Source: Diplodia intermedia
Taxonomy: Eukaryota > Ascomycota > Dothideomycetes > Botryosphaeriales > Botryosphaeriaceae
Direction: 5' to 3'
Assembly: GCA_021495925.1 (NCBI GenBank)
Contig: JAKEKT010000129.1
Coordinates: 21,898-85,897, forward strand
DNA length: 64,000 nt
Shown one piece after another: positions 10,662 through 22,809 of the stretch. Numbering within the stretch: position 1 is the first letter of the stretch; each line of letters opens with the position of its first letter. The notes under the pieces were generated by a model. The model saw only the letters and a program-made list of their open reading frames with translations, had not been told where the DNA came from and did no database searches. The position numbers were made by a program, and so were the translations under genes.

Positions 10662-11706
10662 ATGGCCGACACCCGAGTCCATTTTGGCCCTTCCGACGGC
10701 CCCAACTCGATGATGGACAACGAGAAACAGATTCAGCGGAACCCGCACCCGGACTTTAAGAGTGTCGAAAACTCCCGCCCGGACTGGCAAGACAAGCCAA
10801 TTGCGTGGCACAAGACCAAGAACCCCGACTGGAAGCTCGGCGACGGTCCCAACGACGGCGGCGAGAGCCTGAAGAAGGAGCACGTCGAAATCGATCCCTA
10901 CGCCGACGGCCGCCCGGCCACCTTCAACTACAAGCTCCTGATCTCCGCCATCACCCCGCGCCCCATCGGCTTCGTCGGCACGAGATCAAAGGATGGTGAG
11001 TGCAGCACTGCCGCATACGGTGCGCCTCGAGACAGGGCCTGCTAACACGCCTGCAAGGCTCGTCAACCAACCTCGCCCCCTTCTCCTACTTCAACATCAT
11101 CAACCACGACCCGCCGCTCTTCATCATCGGCTTCGCCGGCGGCTGGCACCAGGCCAAGGACTCGCTGGCCAACCTGCGCGACAGCGGCGAGTGCACCCTC
11201 AACATCATCTCGGAGCACTACATCGAGGCCGCCAACGCCGCCAGCATCAACGCCCCCTTCGGCATCTCCGAATGGGCCCTGACCGGCCTGCACCCGGCCC
11301 CCTGCACCGTCGTCAAAGCGTCGCGCGTCAAGGAAGCCGTCTTCTCCGTTGAGGCCAAGCTCTACAAGACCGAGGAGTTTGAGAGCCGCGCCACGCCGGG
11401 AAAGAAGACGGGTGTGCTCGCCATCGTCGAGGGCGTGCGCTTCTGGGCGAGGGAGGACGCTTTGAACGAGGAGCAAAACTTGCTCGACCCGCAGGTAATT
11501 TCTTCCTTTCTTTTGTTTCTCGTACGTTCGGGTAACGCGGCTTGCTGATTGGTGGCGTGCAGGTTCTGCGTCCTATGGCCAGGCTCGGAGGTATCTCGTA
11601 CGGACGCGTCGTCGAGGCGCTGGAGCTCCCGCGGCCCAACTTCGAGGAGAAGATCAAGTCCGATGATGCGGAGAAGCTGAAGCAGCCCAAGGCCGAAGGA
11701 GAGTAA
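10662..11706 (+). CDS. Flavin reductase-like (FMN-binding split-barrel) protein
   Basis: Three exons (10662-10995, 11058-11494, 11563-11706) give 304 residues. The start is the first ATG after a CCAGCAGCC context. The core reads FNYKLLISAITPRPIGFVGT, SSTNLAPFSYFNIINHDPPL, DSLANLRDSGECTLNII and GISYGRVVEALELPRP, the hallmark order of the flavin reductase-like / DIM6-NTAB split-barrel fold that binds FMN. An N-terminal ~85-residue extension (HFGPSDGPNSMMDNEK...) is characteristic of the fungal members. It is probably an NAD(P)H:flavin oxidoreductase or an FMN-dependent enzyme; the substrate is not predictable. It is divergently paired with the MetX-like hydrolase. Confidence 0.9.
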
Positions 11707-11994
11707 TGGGAGATGCTGCTCGTGGTGTGGGGTGCATGCACTGATTCTTTAGTCGTAGAAGCGGGATACCAATGCGTTGGTAAGAGCACCATTTGAGACA
11801 CCATAAGGAGGATACAAGATTTTGTGCTTTTGGTATAAACCTCTATAGAACAAAGGATGAAGGTTACGAAAGGTAACTTCTATAAAAGGCCACTATCGCG
11901 GCTACTCGTCACTTTCCTCCGTTCAAAATAAGCAGTAAAAATCGACTCCAACCTCAACGCTATCGCAACTCGCCTCCAGACATCTTGGAGATAT

Positions 11995-13189
11995 TTACAC
12001 AACTTTAAAGAGCACACTGGTTGAATTGAAGTAAGGCCCGGAATAAGCACGTTCCAACTCCTTCTCCTCCTCGTTCTTCCCCGTCTCCTGCCCCACCATT
12101 TCCGCAAACTCCTTTTTCAGGCCCTCCTCTACACATGGCCTCTCATGCTCCTTTTTGTGTCCTCCTTTCCGCTTCTCTTCGTCCTCCCGAGCTACTGCCT
12201 TCTCTTCCTCCTACAAGCCATCACCCTACTACTATTGCTACTCCTCCACAGCGGCTGGCTCTACGCCACTCGAGCTCTCTTGCAGCCGCTTCCTGCTGCC
12301 GCTTTGGCTGCTTTTTCTTTTGGTCCCGGCAGGCACCTACCCGGTGACCAGAACTGGCGCAGTAAAGGCACTTACCCTCCCGGAAGCGCCGCATCCATGT
12401 TTCATTGTTCAGAGGGGGACCGACACGGATGATGTATTGGAGGGCGATTCTCCGGTCGGTGCCGTATTGGTAGCCACGGGCGCGGTGGCAAGGAGAGGGA
12501 AGACGGGGCGAGGGGTAGAAGGTTTGAGGCGGGGGAGAGCCGTACGCCGGCCCTTGATATTGATGCCATGGTTGTTGTTGTGGTGGCGGCGGTAGTGGTG
12601 CTTGCGAGTATTGTGGCGGCATGACTGCTTCCAGGGGCACAAGTGTGGGATATTCGGGGTAGCCTAGCGCTCCCGTTTGGTGGCATAACAACATCGGGCT
12701 GTAGAAGTGAGGGTAGAAGGGCGGCCTCACGCCTACCCAGAGTGGCAGCCACCGGCACTGATCCTGGTAGTGCTGGTGCTGGTAGAACCACCAACACCAC
12801 GCCTCCTCCGGTCGCAACTGTGGTGGCTGGGACTGTTGCGGTTGCCGTTGCGGTCGCTGTTGTGGCTGCTGTTGCGGTCGCTGTTGTGGCTGCTGTTGCG
12901 GGACGCTTTGGACAGCGGGGGCTTGACACTGCGTGTAGGTGCCGTGGTCGCGGGAATCTTGGTGAGGAGGAATGGCGGCCGGAGAGGCTGGCGGTTGATA
13001 GCCATTAATGTATGGGAAGAGGCCGTGGTGTTCGACGAGTCGGGGAGGAGCGGTGGCCGGGCGGGGGATTGTGGCTACAGAAGGCCGGAGCGGTGTTGTT
13101 TGATTGCTGGGATGTTCTGTAAGCTGGCCTTCCGGGCCCATTAGTATGGATGAGCTTGGTTGGTACTCCTTATCTTCAAGAATAGGCAT
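11995..13189 (-). CDS. Q/P-rich CCHC zinc-knuckle protein (gag-like)
   Basis: The first exon (13189-12265) has a proline/glutamine-rich low-complexity body with tandem QQPQQRP repeats and then a retroviral-type zinc knuckle, CLYCASSGHRVGAC (CX2CX4HX4C), inside MRRFREGKCLYCASSGHRVG, which is like Ty3/gypsy gag tails. A second exon is inferred (12194-11995, intron 12264-12195): an acidic helical tail EKAVAREDEEKRKG... ending GPYFNSTSVLFKVV. Together about 374 residues. The exon junction is uncertain; an alternative acceptor lies at 12210. No protease, reverse transcriptase or integrase and no LTRs are nearby, so it is either a domesticated gag-derived gene or an ordinary zinc-knuckle RNA/DNA-binding protein. 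Confidence 0.6.
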
Positions 13190-15139
13190 GATAGCTTTCT
13201 AAACTGCTTATTTGCCACGTCTTATTAGCCGAATCGATAGCCGGGGGCTGTCGATGGGAGGTTCAGCGAAGATGGAGAAGAGAATTTCGATAGAGCAGTT
13301 TGCTTATAAGTCAGGAGTGCGGCAAATATGGATTCATGACCTCTAGATCCTTAGTTGAGTCCGCTCACAGTACCACAGTTCGAAATCGAATATCTCGCCT
13401 CTAAACCGGCAATGCAGCCCAGTAGGAAAAACGAAATAGTCAATGCTACCACAACCTAGTATTTAATCTATTTGACTCTCGTTGCTAGAGAGGTTGTACG
13501 ATAATTCATCAGTCAGTTTTGGTGCAGCCCAGTGCATACACACATGCGAGTTTGTCCCTCACAAGGCCCGCAGTAAGTAGAATTCAAGCCGCTCCGAGGG
13601 GCCGAGATAGGGGTCCTCCTTGAACCGTGGTAACAGAAGCGCATGTACCTCGGGTCAGCCACAGCTGCGCCTTTGATGCTGCAGTGTGTGCATTTGAGTG
13701 TGAGGGCAGGATCACCAAAGGTGCTACTGGTAGTGCTTTCTTCGGCGCTCGGGCTCATTATTTCGACTGCTGTACGGCCATGGAGTTCAACACGCCAAGT
13801 TTGCGCTCTCAGGCCTGCGGGACGCCGGCCGGTCTCACGATGCAAAGAGTGGTCGAGACGTGTGCACGCAGCTGTCACATGGAGGATGTCAAACAAAGAC
13901 TTGAACAGGGAGACATTCGAAAGCATAACGAGTTCGGAATTGTCTACTTGATAGTTGCATGGACACATTTCCAGCTGTATAGAAGGAGAAGGACAGCAAA
14001 TCTAGCATGGAACAAAAGCTGTGAGCACTGTAAAGGATGTGGCTTTACTGTCACCATGTCAGCAAGCCAAAAAAATATTTCACAAATAATCGACGAGGGA
14101 GAAGTTTCAACCATGTTCGAGCTGCGAGTAGTGCAGGCAGTGACCTGCACAAGAGCGAAAAGCGCCACCGTTGCGACTCTTGAAAAGGAGACTGGGGATT
14201 TTCAAAGCGCGCAGAGAGATGGTAGACAAGTGAGGGATGGTATTGGCGGAAGGAAGGGCAAGCAGCGGCCACGACTTTCTCACTCGCTACCGGAGACCCC
14301 GCACGACGCGCTGAGAACGCGTTTGTTCGACCTCATCCTCTCTCTCCCCTCATCATCCATTGCCTCCGTCCCCGCTCGCGCTCGTCAATGCCTGTGACAT
14401 GCGCGCTGGCATCCACCCATGCTGATGAAGCCGGTGTCTTGGTCCATGTACATCTCATCTTACCTTTGCATTCCAGCAGCGGGTGTCGTCTCCGTCGCGG
14501 CCTGGAACATGTGGCTTGCTGGATGCTGCAGCAAGGGCGTCGCTCTCAGCCTGGCCTCTCGCCTCCGCCGGATTCGGCCTCTTTCTGCGTGAGCCCGTTT
14601 GAGACAAGATGCAGCCACCTCGCAAAGCAGTCTACCCCGTGAAAGAGCTGGGGAAAGCTTGTCGTTTGCGTGGACAAACCAGCCAAGAGGGAGGTGGTTC
14701 CGGCCATGGCCTCTGACTCCGCGGAACGCTCGAAGCCCTTCTGCCGGTTCTTGTGCAACCATCGGCGAACCGCTGGTTCATCGTTGATCCGACTTCTCCT
14801 GAGAAATCGTTTCAGCTAGTTGCCTATCCATACGAAGCGTACGGCTAATACGGCACGCGCAGAGACCTGCAAGTCTTGGCGACTCCTGCTCGAGCTCGCT
14901 GCTTATGTCTGGAAGCAGAGTCTGCTCTCTAAGCCAATGCGGAAAATCCAGCAGTGCTCGCTGGCATTGTCCTCCGCCCTCCAGTCGTCATACATCGCTC
15001 TTCGCAATCACGCTTGTCCTTCGTTCATGCTTGAGCTATAGTGACGACTGCAGCACAAATCCACTTGGCAACAGACCATCCTGTCCAGCTTTCGCGCCTG
15101 CAAGCTTTCACTATGAGCCGGTGCTTGCGTTGAGCAACA
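13190..15139. other. Intergenic, upstream of histidine kinase
   Basis: About 1.95 kb. Open frames on both strands overlap each other and have no protein-like character (for instance 13627-14397 plus and 13513-13968 minus). The region around 13330-13500 is A+T-rich. I see no RNA gene or repeat. Confidence 0.5.
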
Positions 15140-18100
15140 ATGAACTGCAGTACATCTCGGGACCGGGAGACCTACAGGTGATGCCACAACTCACAGCTAC
15201 CGCAAATACACACTGACAAGTCTGTTGGCCAGGTTCTACCAGGCTGCCATAAATGCACTCGAGCTTCGTCTCGTCGAGGACGCGCCGGGATGCACCGTGC
15301 CCCCGGTGGGCTTCGTCCCGCGGCCTTGCAAAGACACGGCTTTGACAGCCTTTGCCCAGCTCGGTGCCCTGCGTCTGAATGCCAACCGCGGCTTGATATC
15401 CTTGCTGGACGGCAAGTATCAATACATACTTGCTGAGGCGACCCGAACACTCTCATTGCTTCCGACTGTAGAGCCGGACCCGAACGACAATCTGTGGCTG
15501 GGGAGCGTCATCATTTCGCGGAGCAAAGGCGTTTGCGAACACGTCCTGAGCTTAGGAGATGTGATCCAAGGTCCTATCAGTATCGAATCCGACATTCCGG
15601 CAGTGGTAATCAAAGATCTCGCCAAGGATCCGCGCTTTGTGGACAGGTCATACGTCCTCGATGATCCAAAGGTTCGGTTCTATGCTGGTGTTCCGCTGCG
15701 TAGCCCTTGGGGAAAGATCATAGGCGCCTTCTGCGTCTTCGGACATGAGCCTCGAGATGGCTTGACGCAGGAGCAGCTCATCGCTCTCCAAGGAATCGCC
15801 ACCACAGTCATGGCATATCTTGAAACCAGCAAAGCCAAGGAGGGTCACCGAAGGTATGAACAGATGCTACATGGCTTGACATCTTTCGTTACGGGAGATA
15901 CGTCCATGCAATCACTCGACGGTTCACAACGCGCCCCTTTTGGACGACCGCCTCCGGTCCAGCAACATTCCAGCAGTAGCGTCAATGCGGGCAGCAGCTC
16001 TGAGGATCTAGGAAGACCGATGGCAGTTGTACGAAACACGCCACCTCCTATGATTCAGAGCTCAAAAGGCAAGAAAAGACCTCGAGTCCTCAGCACATCC
16101 ACTTTTACGGCTCGCAAAAGGTCAACCACGAGTCTTCAGGAGACCATGCTCCCGTCGGGTTCCAAAAACATGTTCTCGAGAGCTGCCAGCATCATGCGGG
16201 AAAGCATTGACCTGTGTGGCTGCGTTATATTCGACGCTTCGGTTGCGACTTACGGCGCAGCCATCGATTCGCCCTATCCAGAGCGCTCCGCTGAATCTCA
16301 GTTGGACTCGTCGCCAAAGACGTCGCCGGCAGCTTCTAACAACGATCACGGGAGCCACGGACTTTCACCAAATGAAGAGTACTTTAGGATCGGAACGCAG
16401 ACATCGAGCTCGGACGGGGACGGCCTGTCCGATAAAAAGATGTGCGAGATCCTCGGGGTTTCCCTGAAGGAGAGTACAGGCATGCCGATCAACGACCCTG
16501 AAGCGTTCTGTCCCGATCTTGCGGAAAAGGATCTCAAGAAGCTGCTGAAGAAGTTCCCCTCGGGGCACATCTTCAATGTTTCTTCGGCAGGAGAAATATC
16601 CTCGTCTCAATCGTCCGACAGTCCGCCAGAGATGGCCCCTAAATCGAAAGCCGCCGACTGCACAGATCCGAAAGCGCGGGTGTCAAGGAGAGTTCTTGGG
16701 GGCAAAGAGAACCGCCTGCTCCAAAAGCTGCTCGAGGTCGCACCACGGGCGAGGAGCATAGCTATTCTGCCTCTTTGGGACTATCAGCGGAACAGATGGT
16801 TTGCAGGTTGTCTCTGCTGGACGACAGAGCCGAGCCGGCTCCTTTATCCAGACGTCGACCTTATCTATCTCCAGGCCTTCGGCAACAGCATTATGATGGA
16901 GCTCTCCCGACTTGATGCCATCACTTCCGACCGGGCAAAAACAACCTTTGTGGCGTCTATCTCGCATGAGCTTAGGTGCCCGCTACATGGAATACTCGGC
17001 GGCGTACAATTCCTGCAGGATACTCCTCTCGATACCTACCAAGCCGGCATGCTGGACTCTGTGGCCATGTGTGGGAAGACCTTGCTGGATACGATTGACC
17101 ATGTTCTTGATTTTGCCAAGATCAACACTTTCACGAGGCAGCCCTTGAAGGATTCTAGCAGTCGTCGACAGGAGCCGATAGATTTGACGGTGCGCAAAGG
17201 CAGCCAAAGTCTGAGTGAGCCGGCGAATCTATTCGCAAACATCGACTTGGCCATGCTTACAGAAGAGGTTATTGAGGCTGTGTTTGTTGGCCATAGCCAT
17301 CTGGGAGCTTCCATCAGACTTGAGAAGATGGAAGACCAAGCCAAGACGGTGAGCAACATCTGTCGAGAGCACATCAGAGTGACCAGTCCCAAACTAGTGC
17401 TGACTTGTAGTAGTGGCCGTCACCTGGGATGAAATCTCAAGCTGGCAATCTCAAAAGGGAGAGCGACAAGGCCGTCCGCTTAGTCCTGGACATCCCTCAC
17501 CGACGAGACTGGTCCGTTACCACGCAGCCAGGTGCGTGGAGAAGAGTCGTCATGAATCTTGTCGGCAACGCTCTCAAGTACACAAAATCTGGATACATTC
17601 GAGTATCGATGCGGACGAGACAAGCTGAGCTTGGCCCCCGCCAAGAGTCCAATAGTATCGACGTCACGCTGGTGGTTTCGGACAGTGGGAAGGGTATGTC
17701 AAGCGAGTACTTGAGAAGCGGCGTGTGGCGGCCATTCTCCCAGGAGGACTCATTCTCACCCGGGACCGGCCTTGGTCTGAGCATCGTGCGTCAAATCGTC
17801 CAAGGCCTGAAAGGCACTATCGATCTGAAGAGTGAGGTGCAAGTGGGTACTGAAGTGAGGGTTAACCTCAGCCTTCCGCTTGCGGAAAGTCCGCGAGAAA
17901 CGGACGACGACGACCGTTACCTCCTCCTTGCCGCTTCTAAAATGCGCAACCGTGCAGTATGCATCCTCGAGACAGCGAGTCTAGGTGATCTCGACCACTC
18001 GGTCCCTACGGTTCGGAAAGGCCGACGCGAGCTTGCTGTTGCCCTATCAAAAACGTTGAAGGGATGGTTCGGAGCCAATGCGGTCGTCTCAAATCTGTTT

Positions 18101-19343
18101 ACAGCGCTTTCCACAGACGTCATCATTTGTCTCGAGCCCCAGCTGGACTTACTGACAACGCTGAAAGGCATGAAGTCACCAGAGAACAAGCCGCTGGTTA
18201 TATTCATCGTCCTACACGCCGCGGAGGCGACAGCGCTACGGTCCGACCCACGTGTCCTTAGCAGTAGGCTCACTGTTGACATAATAACCCAGCCGTAAGT
18301 ATAACATCAAGAGCGTACAGCAGGCAGCCTGGTCTGACCTAACCGGCTCGACTACATACAGATGCGGGCCCCGTAAACTAGCAAAAGCGCTCACTCAGGA
18401 TCTGGACCGCCGTGGCAAGCGAACACCCTTGACTAGCACGCCTTTAAATTCTCCAACAGGGAACGAATCGCCAGTCAGGGAATGGAAGAGTCCGAACTGG
18501 CTGCCGACGCACTTGGGAAACGCTCAATCCAGCTCTCGCGCAAGGTCGAACTCGTATGACTGTTCGCTCCCACAGACATGACTTCCTCACTAATCGAGAG
18601 AAATGCCTCAGCATCATTGACCCCGACACGATACCGCGGACTCTTGTTGAGAAGTATCCTGCCGATACCTCCGTGCAAGAGCCGCCAACCACCACTCATC
18701 TTCGCATATTGCTGGTAGACGGTAAGACCCTGGCGTTTTGGCAGATTCTTTTCCATCTATACTGATACTTCTCACAGATAACCGAATCAATCTCTCCGTA
18801 GGTCGAGCCGTCACCCGCACAAGCATTACATTCTAGCACTTTGAGTTAACACACACATCAACAGCTCCTCACGGCCTTCATGCGCCGCTACAACTTTGAC
18901 TATCAAGAAGCCATGAATGGCCTCCAAGCCGTCGAGACGTACAAGCGGGACGGCGGACATTTCGACTACGTGTTAATGGGTATGTCTCTGCCCCCACCTT
19001 CCGCATTCTACCACCCGCCCTTCTCTAACCACACGTCACGTCTCCGCACCCCCACACAGACCTCACGATGCCAGTCATGGACGGCATGGCGGCAACGCGC
19101 GAGATCCGCCGGCACGAGCAGCGCGAGGGCCTGCGGCCAACCATAGTCATCGCGCTGACGGGCCTCGCGTCGGCCGCGGCGCGCGTCGACGCGCTCAACA
19201 GCGGCATCAACTTCTTCCTCACCAAGCCCGTCAAGTTCCAGGCCCTGCACCAGATGCTGAAGGGCGTGGCTGCCGGTGCCGGTGCGGCGGGAATGACGTC
19301 GTCGCCGCCGCTTTCGCCGCAGCAGCAGCAGTCATATCACTGA
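15140..19343 (+). CDS. GAF-domain hybrid histidine kinase with receiver domain
   Basis: Seven exons (15140-15177, 15233-17348, 17414-18294, 18362-18553, 18612-18721, 18778-18797, 18865-18979, 19060-19343; eight pieces including a 20-nt micro-exon) give 1251 residues. Domains: GAF-like sensor (~90-230, RFYAGVPLRSPWGKIIGAFCV), a long Ser-rich linker, HisKA with H-box VASISHELRCPLHGILGG (phospho-acceptor H591), HATPase_c with NLVGNALKY, DSGKGM and GTGLGLSIV, and a C-terminal receiver (LRILLVDDNRINLS, DLTMPVMDGM with phospho-acceptor D1158, KPV lysine). It signals by a His-Asp phosphorelay, presumably to a histidine phosphotransfer protein feeding the HOG-type pathway. No membrane segment, so cytosolic. 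The start MNCSTSRDRETYRFYQ is chosen because the first intron then joins in phase. The stimulus is unknown. Confidence 0.9.
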
Positions 19344-21714
19344 ACTAAAGATTGATAACGATGGACGTATGGGAGAAGGATGAGGACAGGCGATTTTTTT
19401 TCTATTTCTGTGGATGGTAGAGGGAGAAAAAAAAAGGGTAGCTGGGGGGACTACCGTAGGGTTTCTTTCTTTGGCCAGAGATTGGTACGCTTGCATAGGG
19501 TTAGTGTGGGGTGCATTGCGCGCGTTGCAACACAAGGTAGGAGCGCAGCATAGGCCGGGGCCCTCTCGTTATCTACTCAGGCATTCCATGGGACGGTTGT
19601 AGATGTAGTCCCGTCCTGACTTTTGCCTTTAGTAATAAAGCAGTCAGATCTCAGTATCTTTGGTTTGCTGACGGGCTTTGATCTTGATTCGTGGGCTTCT
19701 CCGGCAAAGCAGTTTAGTTCCCGTCCACCAAGCACATGCCCACGTCTTCTCCTCCCACGCGTTTTCTCCTAGTGGTTTTCCTTGGGGAAATCCAGCAGGC
19801 GAGTAGGTTCGGGGGACAGAGAGAATCCAAACATGCAAGGACGCCGACAAATCCTGAGGCAAACCATCGTCATCGTCACGGAAATGGAGTTGTTCCCCAT
19901 CTCCTCAAGCCAGGCTGGACCCTATCCCCCGCTCCCCGCCCATGGAATCAACTAGCGGTACACTAATTAGGGCTCACCAGCTCCGTCACGAGCGCGTGCG
20001 CGAGCGTTACCAAGAACCAAGGCTTCACCCGCTGACACCTCCCATCGCCCACACACAAGTGCTGACTTTGATGATGCTGACGACGATGGACCATTTCCCA
20101 TGCTAAGCCTAGACTCTTGGATCGCATCGTCAAGAAAGCCACACACGAACAGGAAAGAAAGAAGAAAAGAGGTAACATTGGAGAGAGCGATCAGGCAACC
20201 CGACGCAACAGCAAAGGGGAGGGGAGGGGGGGGGAAAGAAAGAAAAAAAGACAAACGCAGATCTCTCCAGCCTCAGGCAGCAAAGGTGGCACAGCCAGCC
20301 AGCCAGCCAGTCCCGGCGGGGGTGGGCGCGCGCGTTGGCACGCAAAGCCCTATACACACACATACGGGGCCAGCCAACGACACACCTGGGAGGCGGTCGA
20401 GGCTACTCCCGGTTTTTTCCCCCCCTCCCGGTGACACAAACACACGCGTACACGCGCACACACACACACACAAACCTGCCACACACCTGCATCCAGCTCT
20501 CTCAAATTCCCCCGGAAAATACATATACCCCCCCACCCCCACCCCACCCAATTGCGCCATATGGGGCACACGATATAGAAAAACAAGCAATCGTACAAAG
20601 TCGCACCGAACCGCTGCAGTAGTAGCGGCGGCGGCAGGTGGCCGCTTTCAATCCGTTTCGCCCCGCGTCCCGCGTCCCGCCGTCGCACTCGAGAGCTGGC
20701 TGCAATGCAGGTCGCCGGCCTGCCATCCCGCTGTCGCTCCGCGGGTGGTTGCTTCGGGGGAGGGGGAAAGAGGAAAGGGAGAGACGGAGAGAGAGAGAGA
20801 GACAGAGAGGGAAAGAGGGGGGGAAAGCGGTGGGTGGCTCAGGTACCCCGGGTGCGACGCGACTTAGGCCTTCTTCTTTTCTGCGAATCGGTTGGTTGCC
20901 TGGGGTTGTTGTTGTGGGGAATCGGTGGCAGCCTGGTGGGAGAGAGAGGTTTGAGTGGTACTGATGCAGTTCAGCCAAAGTCACTGCTTGCACGTTTCGA
21001 GCCGAAATGATCAGTTATCTGTGAAGTGAGAGCGACACGAGAGCGAGAGCGACACACTCGCTCGTTTCTTTTTTCTGCTTTCGAGCAGCGCCATGTGGGT
21101 GACGGCGGATAGGCGTGGTTAGGTCATACCGAGGGCATGGGTTCGTGGAACGTCGAAGGGGGTCGCGAAGTTTTATTGGTTTTGGGACGGGGTGACTTTG
21201 TCTTTCTTCGATGCTTCAGCTTTTGCAACCGTGAAGGGATGATGTCGAACGACATGGTAGGCGTCTGAGTAAGTGTGAGGAATGTACAGGTATGCCCGAG
21301 AAGACTTGGGCGGATGGACATATCGTGATGCGAGCCTAACATGGAAGCGAGATTGTCCTGGAATTGAAATTATACGTTATGTTATCCTACTAATTTACGG
21401 TATTTCGTACCTCTCACGCGACCGTTGATGCGTCTGCTCCACCGAATACGAAGTACGCTGTGCGTGGGCGCGCCCATTCAATCGCAGACCGCAGAGTGCG
21501 GTGCGGGCTTCTGTACAGAAAGAAACGCGTAACCAAAAGAAGATCCGGCAGCAGCCGGCGAAAATAGCGACGAAGAAAGATCCATCGATACCGTGTGCAC
21601 CGAACACCTCATCCCATCCAAGCCCAGAAACACCAATGAAAATGCCATCCAAGAAACGTGACCGGCATAAACTCCGTCCGAGATGGCTAAGAAGAAATCA
21701 CGCGCGCGTAGCGT
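19344..21714. other. Intergenic with low-complexity tracts
   Basis: About 2.4 kb. From about 20140 to 20830 the plus strand is rich in simple sequence: GA/AAG purine runs, CAGC repeats at 20289-20310, CACACA runs around 20430-20490, C-runs at 20530-20550 and GAGA runs at 20790-20810. Frames here are compositional and not credible genes. It holds the 3' UTR of the kinase and of the four-helix membrane protein. Confidence 0.6.
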
Positions 21715-22809
21715 TTAGCGATAATTCCCCATCTCAATCTCCTGCCGTCGCTCTTCTCTGCTCTTCGCTCTTGGCTCGCCCCCTACTGTCCTGTCATCGG
21801 GTCTCCCTCTTCTGCCATCGTACGAGTGTCCGTTGCCGTAGCTTCCACTTCTTGTCCGAGTGGTGGCATAGTATTCGTGCAGTGTCCGCGGCGGGCTCAT
21901 CAGGATCCCGCGGCTATCCGAGTGCTGATGGTGTCTCATGGAGCGGTTGCGACGGGCATTGGGGCTGTTTTCGCCATCTGATTCTTCACCATAGGGCAAT
22001 TGGATGCGGAAAGTGCTCTGGCTGGCATCGGGCGAGGGGCCGGGGTCCTTGTTCATGAGGAGCATGGCCATTTGTTGGTTGACCAGATCGTCTTCAGTGG
22101 GTGGTATGTTGTGCTGCTCAGGCGGCGGCGAATAGTAGGGCGAGACACGCTTGACACTTGGGAACATGTTTGCAATCCAGTTCTCGTAGTATGTGCTGTT
22201 GTGCTGCCACATGTTGTTGGAGCGAGAGCTCAGGTGCTCGCGCAGACGCGCAATACGGCGGTTAGTGTAGATGAGGGCGATGCCGTAAGTCACCGTCATG
22301 CCACCGGACAGAGCGACGGCGATGACGGAAGCGCGGTTCCAGGCGAAATTCGCGTACACCAGCCAGTTGTAAAAGACGGTTAGCAGGCCCAGGGCTGAGG
22401 ATGCAAGAGCAGGCATGCATATAGACTCGGAACGGAATATCATCGACTTCACGGCGAAGCAGAGGAGGACGGTAAACGAGTATCCGGCGACCAGGAGGGC
22501 GACGACGAAGATTGTTAGAAGACGTGCATCGCATCGTAGCGCGAAGTCGGGCTTGTCGTGGAAAAGCGGAGGAATGATAAGGTAACTGTGAGCGGGCGCG
22601 TGAGCCAGAGCGCAGACATAGAGAGCTATCGGAGACAACCTACCCTCCCAATATCATCCACGACGCGAGTAGCGCAATGAGGCGCCAATACCACTGGATG
22701 CTGTCAGTATGGCGACACAGGGCGAGCGGGGGGTACGCACGGCTATGGTGTAGTGCTCATTGTTCAGGTCGCTAACGGTCATGTACTGATGCTGCTCCTT
22801 GCGCGTCAT
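21715..22809 (-). CDS. Four-helix fungal membrane protein, unknown function
   Basis: Three exons (22809-22741, 22693-22644, 22585-21715) give 329 residues. The start MTRKEQHQYMTVSDLNN precedes a first membrane segment split over two exons (WYWRLIALLASWMILGG-YLIIPPLF). Three more hydrophobic helices follow (LLTIFVVALLVAGYSF, SALGLLTVFYNWLVYA, SVIAVALSGGMTVTYGIALIY). The C-terminal ~190 residues are hydrophilic and disordered, with many Ser/Arg/Pro, probably cytosolic. I do not recognise the family. Fungal genomes hold similar tetraspan proteins with disordered tails, but no function can be assigned. The 50-nt second exon is unusually short. Confidence 0.82.

Noticed and set aside
13370..13395. 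tRNA T-arm-like GTTCGAAATC
   Set aside because: No A-box, acceptor stem or anticodon arm fits at the right distance.
13513..13968. Cysteine-containing 151-codon minus-strand frame, considered as a small secreted protein
   Set aside because: No signal peptide, irregular cysteine pattern, and it overlaps a longer unrelated frame on the other strand.
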